Source: Cyclina sinensis
Taxonomy: Eukaryota; Mollusca; Bivalvia; Venerida; Veneridae
Length of the DNA stretch: 64,000 nt
Assembly (NCBI GenBank): GCA_012932295.1
Contig: JAAONU010000123.1
Location: 5,952,001-6,016,000 of the forward strand
Reading direction: 5' to 3'
The notes under the pieces were generated by a model. The model was given only the letters and a program-made list of their open reading frames with translations. It ran no database searches and had not been told where the DNA came from. The position numbers were made by a program, and so were the translations under genes. Numbering within the stretch: position 1 is the stretch's first letter; each line of letters starts with the position of its first letter. Positions 52,450-63,695 of this stretch are shown one piece after another.

Positions 52450-55400
52450 CTGAAAAGAACATAGTTGGAGAACAATAGCATTACAGTCGTTATGTGAATC
52501 TTCAGATCGCTGACAGACAACATGATAATTTTTTTGTAGAATCATAGTTTTTGTTGCATCGCAATGTGTTCATAGTACACACAATTCTTTAGACTGCCTT
52601 TAGTCTGTACTTGTTTTTTAGGCAAAAAGTCACATGGTTAATAAGAAGTGTAAAAATTTAGTGCACCAACTCTGAAACAAAGATATCCTTTTTTGTTACA
52701 AGCTCTGGAATAAGTTTTAATATTCTGGATGTGATGTAAATCTCTGGGACTAGTGTGAGTACTGATCATGATGTTTGTTTCAACAGCCTCATGAAAAATC
52801 AAACTGACCTGGTTAGATGAGTACTGTAGTAGGACACCCCTATACTCTGACTTATCCCCCGTCTTCACATTACACTCTGGTGTCTGGGCTCTACACCCAA
52901 TTTGTAACACAAACATTACTTTGCTGGAAATATATGGTTAAACATATGAAATATAAAGATTAATGTAAGTACGTTTACTTGTTGAAAAATCAATTTTTCT
53001 TTAAATGATTTACAGAAAATCTCCCAATTTTGTAAGACAGAGATATGTTTAGATTAAAGACAATAAGATATAAAATGTAAGCTTTGGAAAGGCAAAATGG
53101 CACCAGAATGTGGTGGATGAGAGAAAACAATTATTTAATTTCTCATGGCCAGATATTTTAAAACAGAAGTTGAAGTTAACCTTGCTGCTGTAAGATCCAT
53201 CTCCACTGTTCTTGCCTCTCTCAGACCACATCCATTGAAGTAGAGGGTCTTCCCATGGGCATAGGGCAACAGTGCCCCACAACCAAACCCAATACCTCCT
53301 CCAGACACAAGGGCCCAGTGGGAGGTATACACCCCACCCTCAAATGAATCAAACATACGACTCAACTGTTTTTCTTTTGGCATACATGAGGAACCTATAA
53401 TATTGGCATAAAATGTTTCAACATGGAACAAAAGATAAAATAGGATAACAATTAGGGAAACCATTATCATGTCTTATAATACCTATCCAAATCAGTTCAG
53501 TGAGAAGGAGAGTCACTGACACATAGACATGAAAAAACAAGTCTCCTTAAACAAGAGATGTTTGTAAAAAATTTATGCCCCCTTAGTGCCTTATCCCTAG
53601 AGGCAGCCAAGAAGTTTTGAGGAGCTGGGACCAAGTCATCAGGTCAGAGTGACTTTGACCTTTGACCTCGTGACAAAAAATATTGAGGTCATTTTCTAGT
53701 CGTCTACTAATCATAGCCAACCTACAAACTAAGTTATAACAACTTGGGACCAAGGGTTCTATAGTTATTGATCAGAAACTGTTTTGCTCTTCAATATCAC
53801 TGTGACCTTGACCTTTGACCTGGTGATCTGAAAAACTATGATGGTTATCTACTGGTCATGACCAACCTATAAACTAAGACTGAACAACCTGGGACCAAGC
53901 GTTCTATAGTCATTGATCGGAAACCATTTTGCTATATAAGATCAATATGACCTTGTCCTTTGACCTGGTGATCTGAAAAACCATGGGGGTCATTTACTGG
54001 TCATGACCAACCAACAAACCAAGTCTGAGGATGGTGGGTCCAAGGGTTCTCTAGATATTGATCAGAAACCAAAGTTTCTGACCTAGATATTCTAATGATA
54101 AATCTGTATACCAAATTTTATTTCAGTATGTGCAACCTCTACAAAGAAAATGAACGGAAACTGCAAATAATTGGAATTTTTCTAAGTCCAAGGGGCATAA
54201 CTCTGTCAAAAATTGCTCGATGGTACCCAAAACAGAACTTGACCTAGATATTCTTATGGTTAATCTGTGTACTAGATTTCATTTCAGTATGTGCAACCTC
54301 TGCAAAGAAAATGAACGGAAACTGCAAATAATTGGAATTTTTCTAAGTCCAAGGGGCATAACTCTGTCAAAAATTGCTCGATGGTACCCAAAACAGAACT
54401 TGACCTAGATATTCTTATGGTTAATCTGTGTACTAGATTTCATTTCGGTATGTGCAATCTCTGCGAAGAAAATGAACAGAAACCGCAAATAATTGGAATT
54501 TTTCTAAGTCCAAGGGGCATAACTCTGTCAAAAATTGCTCGATCAAACCCAAAACAGAACTTGACCTAGATATTCTTATGTTAAATCTGTATACCAAATT
54601 ATATTTCAGTAAGTGCAACCTCTGCGAAGAAAATGAACAGAAATTTGGTGGACATACAGACCGACCGACAGACAGCAACAAAGCAATATGCCCTCCCTTT
54701 TTCAAAGGGAGGGCATAAAAATGAAACTAGGTCATGACTTAGTAAATGCTATGATTAATCAGCCCTGTTCTCACCAATTGCTTGCCATATATTTACTCCT
54801 TTTTAAACATGAACAGAAACCATGTCATTTAATCTGGATTTTGACCTAAAAATATTTCATATCCAAAATGAAATTGCTATATCCTGTGACTTAATAGTAC
54901 ATTTTCTACGAAATCAAAACCAAAAAATTGTGTTAAAGTGCTTAACCCCTACAGACGCTAATGGCCAACTGGTTATTCTCCTAAATGTTCATTTCTCCAT
55001 GTGTAAACTAAATTTACTGAAAAACAAAGATATCCCACTCTTTTTCAGTGTGTAGTTCCACAGCCAACATGGGTTACTTACCCTTGTATCCATCATCACA
55101 ATGACAACGCCCTCCCTTGCAGTCCCCTCGGCCATGACACATGTCAGGGCAGATCTCTCCCACATAAATATCATCTAGGGCCCAACTAGGGGCTTCAGCA
55201 TCTGGTGAATCTTGCACCCACCTGAACCTTGTAGCACTGTGAAGATAAAAGCATAAATACAGTTGAGATGAAACAATTTGAATTACCAATAGACCTGACC
55301 TTTTTTCTGCATTTTTCGTGATATTATTTTGTTCCTAGCAAATATTATTAACTTGACTACTCAATGTTTATACAGTTCACCATGATTTCATTCTAACATG

Positions 55401-58400
55401 AATCATTTGATTGTGTATCGGCTGTAATAGTAACTTAATATTATGGATCAGGTAATGAATAATAAATCAAAAAGATTTGAATGCATAACTTAAGACAAAA
55501 CTGACAGAGCATTTGGCTTTTTTCAGGGGTTATACAATGGCCAAACAGGATCAATTTATTGGTCATACAGGACCAATTTATTTCAACTTTTGACTTTTAC
55601 TAATCAAATATTCTTTTTAATTTATGTAACTATTAATTAAAAAACATACTCAAAAAAAATATATTTATAAAAAAGAAACTGACATTTCCAAACTTATTTG
55701 ACAATGATGAAATTAAATCAGAGAAGAGTTTCATAACATTGAATGAGAGACTTAAGGGGTTATGATTTCACCTAGAGAAGGTTTTCTCAGGCAGGCTGAT
55801 GGTCACTCTAGTCCATGTTGGGTGGGTGTCAGCACGGTATTCACTGGCTATATGATACATGTTTGGTCTGCAGTCCATGCGCTGGTTTATATCTGGTAGA
55901 CAAAGGGGCATGACTTCATGCCAGATGTCAGAACTGGGGTTTTTGTTGAAGACAAGTTTTACTGGCACATGTGGGTGACAGATGTTAAATGCCTGGCTAC
56001 ATCCAACTGCAATCTGTAATATGTGAAAAGTATGTTCAATGTTTTAGTGTCCATCTGATAAGAGAACATCAAAGATAGTAAAGGTTGCAATCAATGACAC
56101 ATCATGTGTCTGTGAATTATGGTAAAATTTGGTTCCCAAAACACAAAGGCAAAAAAAGGTTGAACTATAGACTGTTTTATGAGGGAAGAGTTGATGTAAC
56201 CCTTCGAGGATGCTCCCCTTGGGCCAGTTATTTCCTATAATTGTTTTTGAAGCCACAGGGAAGCATTTAAAGAAACTGTTGAATTAAGTTAAGGTATGCA
56301 ACAATTGAACTCAATTCAGACATTCCATCACTTTCAGTGGTAATGGTTGATTGACAGCCAATAAAGCAGCCTTTGATTTTCACAGTAAAACTCACTGACC
56401 AAGAGTAAGTATTACTGGAAATTCAAGAATGTTTGTACTTGTAAAAATTTCCAAAATCATCCATGGAACTTTGACATGAAACCCGGACTAAATGTCTCGG
56501 TTATATGGAAAAGTTAAAAATCTCTGTTGTAGCTTTGTCGTTTTCAGTTACTGCAATTAAAGTTTCAAAGTTATGCTGTGAACAATAAAAGAAAAAAACG
56601 AGAGTTATGTTGAACTATGCAGTTCCATAATTATTTGAAAATTAAAGTCATTCACATCAATACTTAGCAAAACATACTCTAGATCAAAAAAACAAACTAG
56701 AGATGTATCCACAGGACACGGATGCCTTCACATTCCAGTATATTGTCCCAAAAAAATCCTGTAAAATTATAGGTGTGTATAAAAATTGTCCTAAACATTA
56801 AGGAGTCTAAAAATGCTATTTTTGGCTTAATCAGGGGGCATAATCTCCAATAAACCCAGTTGCATAAGTTCACATGCTGACAACTATTCTTACAAAGTTT
56901 CATGGCTCTAGCAGCTATATGTTTGGAGTTACAAACCAGTCTACGTACTGACAACTGGACAGCGGGAGGGACGGACAAGGGCAAATCAATATGCTCCCCT
57001 CCCATGTGATTGGGGCATAAAAATAAAATGACCAAGAGAGATAATTTAAAAAAAGGAAAGCTACGGTTGTGTTTCTGTGCTCTCCACTTCACAATACAAT
57101 CTACAATAATCCAAGATTCAAGTAAAATACCCACCTTAAACTGTAGTATATAGTCTGTTTGTATAATCATCTGTTTAGTCGTAAACTGACGTGTGCCATT
57201 CCCCTCATCCCACAATATCACACTATCATCTTTCTTACAAACTTCAGACTGGATATGTCCATACGGGTTGAACTCCCATGGCTGGTCATTTATAACCAAG
57301 GACTCATTAAAGTTGATCTGGAAATTGGCTGGGTTTACTTCATGGCCACCTATGAAAGAAGAAATATTCTAAAATAATGAAGTAACATAGAAATAAAGAC
57401 AAATAAAAAATCTGCAAAAATATGAACTGCTGTCATATGTCTCTTTGATTTAGGTGTAGTAAACCATCACACTCCCTATCTGAAGTATGTTGTAGACCTG
57501 TACATGTTGTATCTGCCAATTTCCTAAATGGCAACAGAACACTACTTTAATCTAGCAACTTTTTATTGGACAGATCTTTCTCACGCTATAAAAATGGCTG
57601 GTAGTATGCTTGAATGCAATCACAATCAACATTACAGATGTCTAAAGAATATAACGTCAGTGACCTCAACTAAAGGTCATGATAACATTTTTCATAAAGG
57701 TAGCAGACGACAATAATATTTTCATTACAGATACAATGATATTTTTTAGGAATTTTCTCAAAATGAGCTTACCTATATAAACATCATCAAGGGCCCATGT
57801 TGGCTGGACCCTTGTGGGGTCATCAGATAGGGGTTGCCACCACCTTATAATAGTTCTAGGTGTTCTGGCCTCTTGGGGCAGGTTTATATAGTCTCTGCGG
57901 GGCTTGGTGTAGCTTGTATAGTCTAGTGTGTGCAGAGTGTGCCAGTCAATGCCACCATTGGTAGAGTACTGAAGGAACACACTCTGGTCTGGTCTGTAAG
58001 GTTTGAAACAACCAGGTGCTTCCTCCTGGCCACCAATAGTGGCTGTATACTGTACAAACCTAGAAGAAATATGAAAAAGTTGATATACCGATAGTCTGAC
58101 ATTTTGCACAAGTGAAGAGAGAAACAGTTGAGCCTCACTACATGTAATTCTTTTTCTACAGTTTTGTCAAACTAACAATTCTAGACCTGGTACTATTCTG
58201 ATGTAGGGTGTAGCTCATTAGAAAAAAAATGAACAGTCAGTAAATTTCTGAACTTCAGTGATATAACTATTTTTAACATCTTTTTCTTGAAATAAAAAAC
58301 TTATCATAATCTTGTATAGCCTAAGATAAAGTGAGATACAAGTATAAAGTAGTTTTTTATACTTACTTAGCATCCCTAAGGTCCATATCTACAGTTACAA

Positions 58401-61400
58401 CTTGTCTGAGACCAGGACCATTCTGCACAAGGGCAGTGCCTTGAACCAGCTGGGTACAAGGGTCCTGTATAGTCCCTCCTTGGACAAGAGACCACTTTGA
58501 TTTGTCAATATCCTCATCATCAAATGTGTCCTTCAGCTCTCTCTGAAACAGTGTTGTAAAATTTTTCTACTGAAAATTTGATATGACATCGTATGAATTT
58601 ATATATCTTTTCTCATTTGTTTCAGTTCAACGAATAATACTTCCCATTTTCCAGCACAGACACACTGTTCATAGTTACAACATTTCAGCTGTCCTTGTCC
58701 AAGAACATGGAAGTTAATACCTTTGAGAACTATGCTCAAAAGCCCCTATTCACTTAGCTAACAAAAACCATTGCATTATATCTATCATTCAGTGGTAAAT
58801 CATTTAATGTTGCAAATGTTTTACGAGGTTATGTCAGATAAAGTCACATGATTTTAGCCATTTTTTGAGGTTGATTTCTACCTTCTGCTGCTCTTTTGTG
58901 AATGTCTCTTAAAAAACAAAGTAAAACAGAAATGTTTAGTAAGTAGTTTCTAACTCCAATTCCTGGTGCTGTAGATATATCATGTTTTGCAAGAGGAATT
59001 AAAAAAAACAAAAAAAACAAAAACCAGATACTAACCAGATTCCGAACTGTCCATGGGTAGCAGTTATCACCACGGTGACCATCATCACAGATGCATGCAG
59101 GGTAATTGATCGGATGACAGTTACCATGGCCACCACAAAGATCCTTACATGCTGGGCCTATGTAAAGTCCTTTAATACCAAAAGTAGTGACAGATTCCTC
59201 GTCATCCAGGGGGCGCTGCTGCCAACGGAATCTTGTAGCCCTGATAAACAGAAGTAAAATCTATCCTTTTCTTTCTTCAGGGAACAATGATCTCATCTAA
59301 TGATGAAAAACTTTCTAATAAACTGACAAATGATATAATTTGCCATGAACAGGTCGATGATAATCAATCTGATGATACAGTAATACTGTCTGGCTATCTC
59401 TTTTTGTTTATGGCACTACTCTAAGTGTACAATATATATAAAATCTTTTTAACTGAAAGCCAAGCAATATTTTAAATTAACAAAATGTGTAACTCATGAT
59501 CACATTCAGATGAATAAATCATCAATTTATTTCTAATTTAAAAAATGTACCAATCTGGAATAATTTTTAATCAATTTGTAGGGAAAAAAACTGAAGCTTG
59601 TAACATACTTTGAGAGAGTCATTCCAGATAGTGGTATAATTACACGCCTCCATCTTCCCATAGGATCCCCATAGTACACACTTGCCATTGAAGCTCCCGT
59701 GGGACAGACGGGGTCATTTGATAGGCACTGTGGTGATAAATATGACCATGTCATGCCATAATCTGTTGAATACTGAAGGTGTATTGGTGCAACTTTTGTG
59801 TTCCATGGCCGCATACATCCAACATTATACCAGAACTGCATCATGTGTCCCTTCTTTATGTGCAGATCTTGTGTTGCTAAAGTCGCACTCTCATCATCAT
59901 GTGTGTCTCCAATAGCAACGTTATCCCAATCACAATAAGTACCATTTTCAAAGTTATCAAATGTGCTCCACTCGGCTGGATCAATTCCATGTGTAAAGTC
60001 ACTCAGCAAGGTTGATGGGTTTACCTGACGACCTCCTACACGTAAATTATCAATTACCCAATCATCTTCATTTGTTCCACTATGCTGAAGTTGTACAAAA
60101 GTTATCTGTGTGCCATTGTGGCGAGCTTCTGTTGGAAGTTTCAGAGTTACAAAGCTGAAATATTAATAGCTCTTGTAGGACAAAAATTATCATTGAAAGA
60201 AAACATTAGAAGAAATATTTGAATATCTTCTTAAACCAGTCTTAAGGTATATGTAACTAGAAGAGTTACCTTTTCTGTCCTAAAAGTCTATTCAGATATA
60301 TGCTTGACATAATGAAAACACAGACTGAATTTCCAACTTACGTAGGATTTCTGTAGTTGAGATAATGCAGTAAAGTAATGCTTGTCCAGCTTATACCATC
60401 AGGGGAGTAACCAACTATCACACTCTCATCTACATTGTTGGGTGTTGATTCACAGCCATACATGAAGTTGAACTGAATATATGCAGCCTCACTGAGATCT
60501 AGGAATGGGGAAATTAAGGTTCTTGTACAGTTCTGAAAATGAAAACATCGATCAGAAGAAGTGAATCATTTGGAAACTATCTGTTTATTTCTACTCATTA
60601 AAAATATTTCATTTCAAGCCAGAATATAATTACACTGTTTTAAAACAAACAAAATTTGAAAGAATTTATTGTAAGAGACTCAATTCTTATTAATATTACT
60701 GAAAAAGAGTAAAATAAAATAAAAAACAAAAACAATTATAAGACAATCCAAGGCAATGACAAACAAACAGTTAGAAATGCCACTGGTACTAACAAGCACA
60801 CGTTACATCTATCTTCAGAAAAAGAAATACAAATTTTACAATTTTGGGCTGTAAGACTTAGATAAATCTCTAAAATAAATCTGACTAAACAATAAATTCA
60901 CACCTCTGCTACTTATCCCACTGAAATCTCATTCTTTCAAATGAACTAGGTATACTCACCCCCGTGAAGTGATAAGCCAGCCCTGAAGCCATTGTTTTAC
61001 AAGGAGGTACTCTCTTACCCCCAACAAGCTTGTAGAAGTTGTTTGTCTCTGTCTCAAACTTGTCATACAGGTACACAGGTAGTGATATGGCTGATGTGTT
61101 ACAGCTTTCCCCTGTCCAACCCTCATCACAGCTGTAATATTTTTAGTTTTAATTATACTTCTGCCAATTTCATGTTAAGACAGTAATTGTTTTCAGAGTA
61201 TCTGGTAATGTCTAAAAACAGAACAAGCTTACAAAAGAGCAAGGAACAAAAATATATTGTTCTAACTGGGGAACAGTTATGCGAAGTTTCAGCAGTACTT
61301 GGATAATTCAGTTAAACTTTTAAGAGCACATAACACAACTGTTTAAGAATTAGAGTTATTTTTGTTGAAGGGAAGTTATTTATAGCATTGACCTTTTCAA

Positions 61401-63695
61401 GAAAGAACATAGAGTACCCCTGTTTTTGATATGCTGTGTATTCAGGTTTTATGGAACCACCAAGACCTTACACACTGTTCATTGCAGTATGAAGCAGTAT
61501 GAAGCAGAATTACTGGTAACTTCTCTTCTAGAACTTTTCTAAAGCTGTATTTTATGACCAAATATATTGCTACGAAAATTTGGAAATAAAATAATTCACA
61601 CTAAAACTCTTAAGCCAAAGATGCTACAAATGGTATTGACTAATGATAGACAATTATCTCACAGACAGATTTTAGTGGAGAAATTGCAAAGTATTTGTAC
61701 ATGGCATTGTGTAACATCACCTTTCTTCACCCACCTTTCCAATTTTATATAAGAAAAGTCAAAACACAATTCTTTGAACGTACAAAAAAAGTTAATTGAA
61801 GAATCACGCTTTATAGCGCTTTGTTTGACCATGTTTTATTGTGACTTGTCCAACCAAGTTTTGTGACTTGTTTGATAACATTTTAAGTGTAGGTGTACTT
61901 ACATGCAGCCATATTCTGTACATTTTCCATGTCCACTACACCATGTAGGACAGTCATTACCAATGTAAACATTGGCTATAGCCCATGTGTCTTTAACATT
62001 GTACCCATCTGGTTGGTACCACAAAAACCTTGTCTCCTTTGATCTGTAACACAAATGTCTTTGTCTGTTATTATAAGAAATTAGCAACAGAACATTTAAG
62101 GTTTTAAGTACAGTCTTCAGTAATGAAGTCTACAGCCAGGAAATGACCAGGTTTGTTTAATTTAATTCATCTAAAGCACATTCCTGTATAAGTAGACATG
62201 CAAATTTTGTAGGAATAATTTGTAGGCAGTTTATATCTGTTGATTATCAGGTTTCCACATTTACATAATTTTATTTTATTTAAATTCTTAATCAAAACAG
62301 AAGAATTATATAAGTAATAGTTTCATTTTGACAAAATTTTGCATTGACTTGACCTGCTATGGAATCCCAGTGGTATGTTATGTCTGTGCCATCCCCAGTT
62401 ATAATCTGAGGGGAATCCATTGTCTGGAGCATATACTTTGTTACAGTCAACATTGGATGGGTAACATGGCTTCCAAAGGGGCTCCCAAGTTACACCCTTG
62501 TCCAGGGAGTAGGACAAATATATCTCTAAAAATAAGAATATTTTATGGAATACAGTTTAAAATTAAGTTTGAAATTAACTTACCATACTGCACAACATGC
62601 CTGACAACTGGGCCTCAATTAAGGCCCAACTGACAAGGTGAAAACTTCTAAAGCTTTGTTGTACTATATTAAGTCACCAAATTCTTATATTCAAATTAAT
62701 ATTTACTTAAAGTTGATTTAGATTGTAAATTAAACAATCCTGTTGTTTAAATTTGTAGCAATTTTTTCAAATAAAATTTATCATCTGCAACTTCAGGTCT
62801 TAAAATTCATCAAACTGTTATAAATAGATACTCATTTTGTGCATTATAGGAAAACAAATTAACAACTAAAACAGAGAAAGTCTTTTGGTATTCCATGATC
62901 AATGCAAGTAGTAATTCAATGTGTTTGCACTGTTTGGGAAATCAAACTTTGATTGAAAAAAATCTTATTTAAAGTAAAAATAAACCAAAATAAATATTGA
63001 AATTAAGAATTCCATACTGAAGCAATGTTTTGGGTCTGAACATCCCATGGCTAAGTCAAACTGCAGTAATGTCCCCTCCTGTACAATGACGTCTGCTGTC
63101 ACAGCAAATCTGTATTTCTCACCTCCTAAGCAAATATTCATATATAATCAGATATGGCCTTCAGATAAGAATCAAAGACCCCAAAAAATCATTACTGGTA
63201 ATGTACTGGGTTTTTTTTTCAGATCAAAACAGACTGAAAGCAAACAAACAAAAAAACAGGTACGACTCACTGACAAGATTGCAGAAGTGCGGTAATAGTG
63301 AACAGTCACTTGTTCCTTGTTTAAACTTAGGTTCTTTCAAATGGCTAATTTTATCATAGTTTTAAAATAAACAAAGAGATCATTGACAGTCTTTACTGCA
63401 TTTGTTATCTTGTTGCTAACAGAAGCTGGACTGTTACAATTATGTAAGTACTAATATGTAGCTCGAATTGACAGCCATGAATATATAAGTGGAACCTTCA
63501 AATAAAACTGACGTATTCAAACAAAATGTGAAACTGATTAAGAAAAAGTATACCTATAAAGTCAATGGCCCTAAAGTCAGCCCCACATACTTGTTCTATA
63601 ACTCCACCAGGATTAAGGGTCCAGTTAGGGTCCTTGGGAGCTGAAGGCTCATCAGCTAGCATAGGTTCCCCATCATAGTCACCACCAATATATAT
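52267..63695 (-). CDS. RELN: Reelin, 3' part of gene (repeats 6A to 8B)
   Basis: Reelin is a large secreted extracellular-matrix glycoprotein. In vertebrates it signals through ApoER2 and VLDLR to guide neuronal positioning and synaptic function. Each reelin repeat is two Asp-box/BNR-type subrepeats (A, B) around an EGF module. Sixteen exons run from high to low coordinate: 63554-63695, 63018-63125, 62354-62525, 61903-62043, 60960-61131, 60342-60532, 59609-60154, 59036-59240, 58367-58542, 57773-58059, 57135-57349, 55772-56013, 55082-55236, 53181-53394, 52809-52923, 52267-52449. All phases agree, giving 1087 residues with no internal stop. Order: R6A, EGF6, R6B, R7A, EGF7, R7B, R8A, EGF8, R8B. 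Hallmarks recur: WA[IL]DxVYIG, RWWQP, LQYSTxxG and CxxxCxGHGxC. R8B has PYAHGKTLYFNGC, MFVLQIG and DQWAIDHVEVV, nearly as in vertebrates. The vertebrate basic C-terminal region after HVEVV is not found here. Confidence 0.95.
52809..52923 (-). CDS. RELN: Reelin exon: repeat 8B, middle
   Basis: Encodes KVMFVLQIGCRAQTPECNVK, then YRGVLLQYSSNQ. MFVLQIG is conserved with vertebrates. Phase 2 to 0; donor GTCAGT. Confidence 0.95.
53181..53394 (-). CDS. RELN: Reelin exon: repeat 8B start
   Basis: Encodes SSCMPKEKQLSRMFDSFEGG, GGGIGFGCGALLPYAHGKTL and YFNGCGLREARTVEMDLTAA. PYAHGKTLYFNGC is almost as in vertebrate R8. Phase 1 to 2; donor GTTAAC is weak. Confidence 0.96.
53395..55081 (-). other. Reelin intron with large mobile element
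   Basis: It contains the element at 53549-54717. The 54718-55081 remainder shows nothing identifiable. Confidence 0.7.
53549..54717 (-). mobile_element. Non-autonomous element with two different tandem cores
   Basis: Read on the minus strand it starts TATGCCCTCCCTTTGAAAAA then GGGAGGGCATAT (palindrome) and GTCTGTCGGTCGGTCTG. About three and a half units of 161 bases follow (AGTTATGCCCCTTGGACTTA motif). After them comes a second array of about 140-base units (GGTCAAAGGTCAAGGTCA motif). It ends ACAAACATCTCTTGTTT. Confidence 0.75.
55082..55236 (-). CDS. RELN: Reelin exon: end of 8A and EGF8
   Basis: Encodes ATRFRWVQDSPDAEAPSWAL, DDIYVGEICPDMCHGRGDCK and GGRCHCDDGYK. A complete EGF cysteine pattern apart from the last Cys, which is in the next exon (SSC). 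Donor GTAAGT. Confidence 0.96.
55237..55771 (-). other. Reelin intron, nothing recognised
   Basis: AT-rich; includes a short doubled GACCAATTTATT/GATCAATTTATTGGTC motif near 55548-55582. No exon or known repeat. Confidence 0.6.
55772..56013 (-). CDS. RELN: Reelin exon: repeat 8A, rest
   Basis: Encodes IAVGCSQAFNICHPHVPVKL, FNKNPSSDIWHEVMPLCLPD and TWTRVTISLPEKTFS. Phase 0 to 2; acceptor CACATATTACAG, donor GTGAAA. Confidence 0.94.
56014..57134 (-). other. Reelin intron
   Basis: Contains the short element at 56695-57022; no other feature is recognised. Confidence 0.65.
56695..57022 (-). mobile_element. Short CCGTCC-type element (inverted copy)
   Basis: On the minus strand: TATGCCCCAATCACATGGGA and GGGGAGCATATTG at the 5' end, then CTTGTCCGTCCCTCCCGCTG. 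One core unit. The 3' end GGCATCCGTGTCC-TGT-GGATAC then ATCTCTAGTTT matches the ends of the elements at 21243 and 39815. Confidence 0.7.
57135..57349 (-). CDS. RELN: Reelin exon: repeat 8A start
   Basis: Encodes GHEVNPANFQINFNESLVIN, DQPWEFNPYGHIQSEVCKKD and TRQFTTKQMIIQTDYILQFK. Corresponds to GGAEINPSQLVDTF of vertebrates. Phase 1 to 0; donor GTGGGT. Confidence 0.94.
57350..57772 (-). other. Reelin intron, nothing recognised
   Basis: About 420 bases without an exon, repeat family or notable motif. Confidence 0.6.
57773..58059 (-). CDS. RELN: Reelin exon: rest of repeat 7B
   Basis: Encodes FVQYTATIGGQEEAPGCFKP, FLQYSTNGGIDWHTLHTLDY and TIIRWWQPLSDDPTRVQPTW then ALDDVYI. It has the B-type Asp box and RWWQP motif. 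Phase 2 to 1; donor GTAAGC. Confidence 0.96.
58367..58542 (-). CDS. RELN: Reelin exon: repeat 7B start
   Basis: Encodes RELKDTFDDEDIDKSKWSLV, QGGTIQDPCTQLVQGTALVQ and NGPGLRQVVTVDMDLRDA. Matches vertebrate [21 protein letters not shown]. Donor GTAAGT. Confidence 0.95.
58543..59035 (-). other. Reelin intron, nothing recognised
   Basis: About 490 bases. An A/C-rich run (AAAAAAAACAAAAAAAACAA region near 59000) lies close to the donor of the EGF7 exon; otherwise unremarkable. Confidence 0.6.
59036..59240 (-). CDS. RELN: Reelin exon: end of 7A and EGF7
   Basis: Encodes ATRFRWQQRPLDDEESVTTF, GIKGLYIGPACKDLCGGHGN and CHPINYPACICDDGHRGDNC. EGF7 has six cysteines with a slightly long third loop. Phase 2 to 0; donor GTTAGT. 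Confidence 0.93.
59609..60154 (-). CDS. RELN: Reelin exon: end of 6B and most of 7A
   Basis: A 546-nt exon, the largest in this part. It closes R6B (FVTLKLPTEARHN, then DDWVIDNLRVGGRQ). It then runs through R7A (ESATLATQDLHIKKGHMMQF, WYNVGCMRPWNT, LQYSTDYGMTWSYLSPQC). The RWWQP motif expected before DDWVIDN is replaced by TFVQLQH. Phase 2-2; donor GTATGT. Confidence 0.95.
60342..60532 (-). CDS. RELN: Reelin exon: repeat 6B, middle
   Basis: Encodes NCTRTLISPFLDLSEAAYIQ and FNFMYGCESTPNNVDESVIV, then GYSPDGISW. It aligns with IQFYFMYGCLITPNN of vertebrate R6B, which anchors the repeat numbering. Donor GTAAGT. Confidence 0.95.
60960..61131 (-). CDS. RELN: Reelin exon: EGF6 end and repeat 6B start
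   Basis: Encodes CDEGWTGESCNTSAISLPVY, LYDKFETETNNFYKLVGGKR and VPPCKTMASGLAYHFTG. The Lys of LVGGKR aligns with the Lys of vertebrate VNGGKL in R6B. Phase 2 to 0; donor GTGAGT. Confidence 0.95.
61132..61902 (-). other. Reelin intron inside EGF6, nothing recognised
   Basis: About 770 AT-rich bases splitting the EGF6 module. No repeat family or conserved block seen. Confidence 0.6.
61903..62043 (-). CDS. RELN: Reelin exon: end of 6A and start of EGF6
   Basis: Encodes SKETRFLWYQPDGYNVKDTW, AIANVYIGNDCPTWCSGHGK and CTEYGC. The first part is the closing strand of R6A; CPTWCSGHGKC is the EGF opening. Donor GTAAGT. Confidence 0.95.
62354..62525 (-). CDS. RELN: Reelin exon: repeat 6A, Asp-box part
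   Basis: Encodes IYLSYSLDKGVTWEPLWKPC and YPSNVDCNKVYAPDNGF, then WGWHRHNIPLGFHS. The S-x-D-x-G-x-T-W stretch is the reelin BNR/Asp-box motif. Donor GTCAAG is non-optimal; phase 1 to 2. Confidence 0.92.
62526..63017 (-). other. Reelin intron, nothing recognised
   Basis: About 490 AT-rich bases; only a small inverted pair (CTGGGCCTCAATTAAGGCCCA near 62608-62630) stands out. Confidence 0.6.
63018..63125 (-). CDS. RELN: Reelin exon: repeat 6A, middle
   Basis: Encodes KYRFAVTADVIVQEGTLLQF then DLAMGCSDPKHCF. It aligns with RYVVSTDVAVNEDSFLQIDF of vertebrate R6A. Phase 1-1; donor GTATGG. Confidence 0.92.
63554..63695 (-). CDS. RELN: Reelin exon: start of repeat 6A
   Basis: Encodes IYIGGDYDGEPMLADEPSAP, KDPNWTLNPGGVIEQVCG and ADFRAIDFI. 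IYIGG closes the previous B subrepeat; WTLNPGG opens R6A (vertebrate WLLHPGG). Phase 0 to 1; minus-strand acceptor ATAATACCAG, donor GTATAC. Confidence 0.88.
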
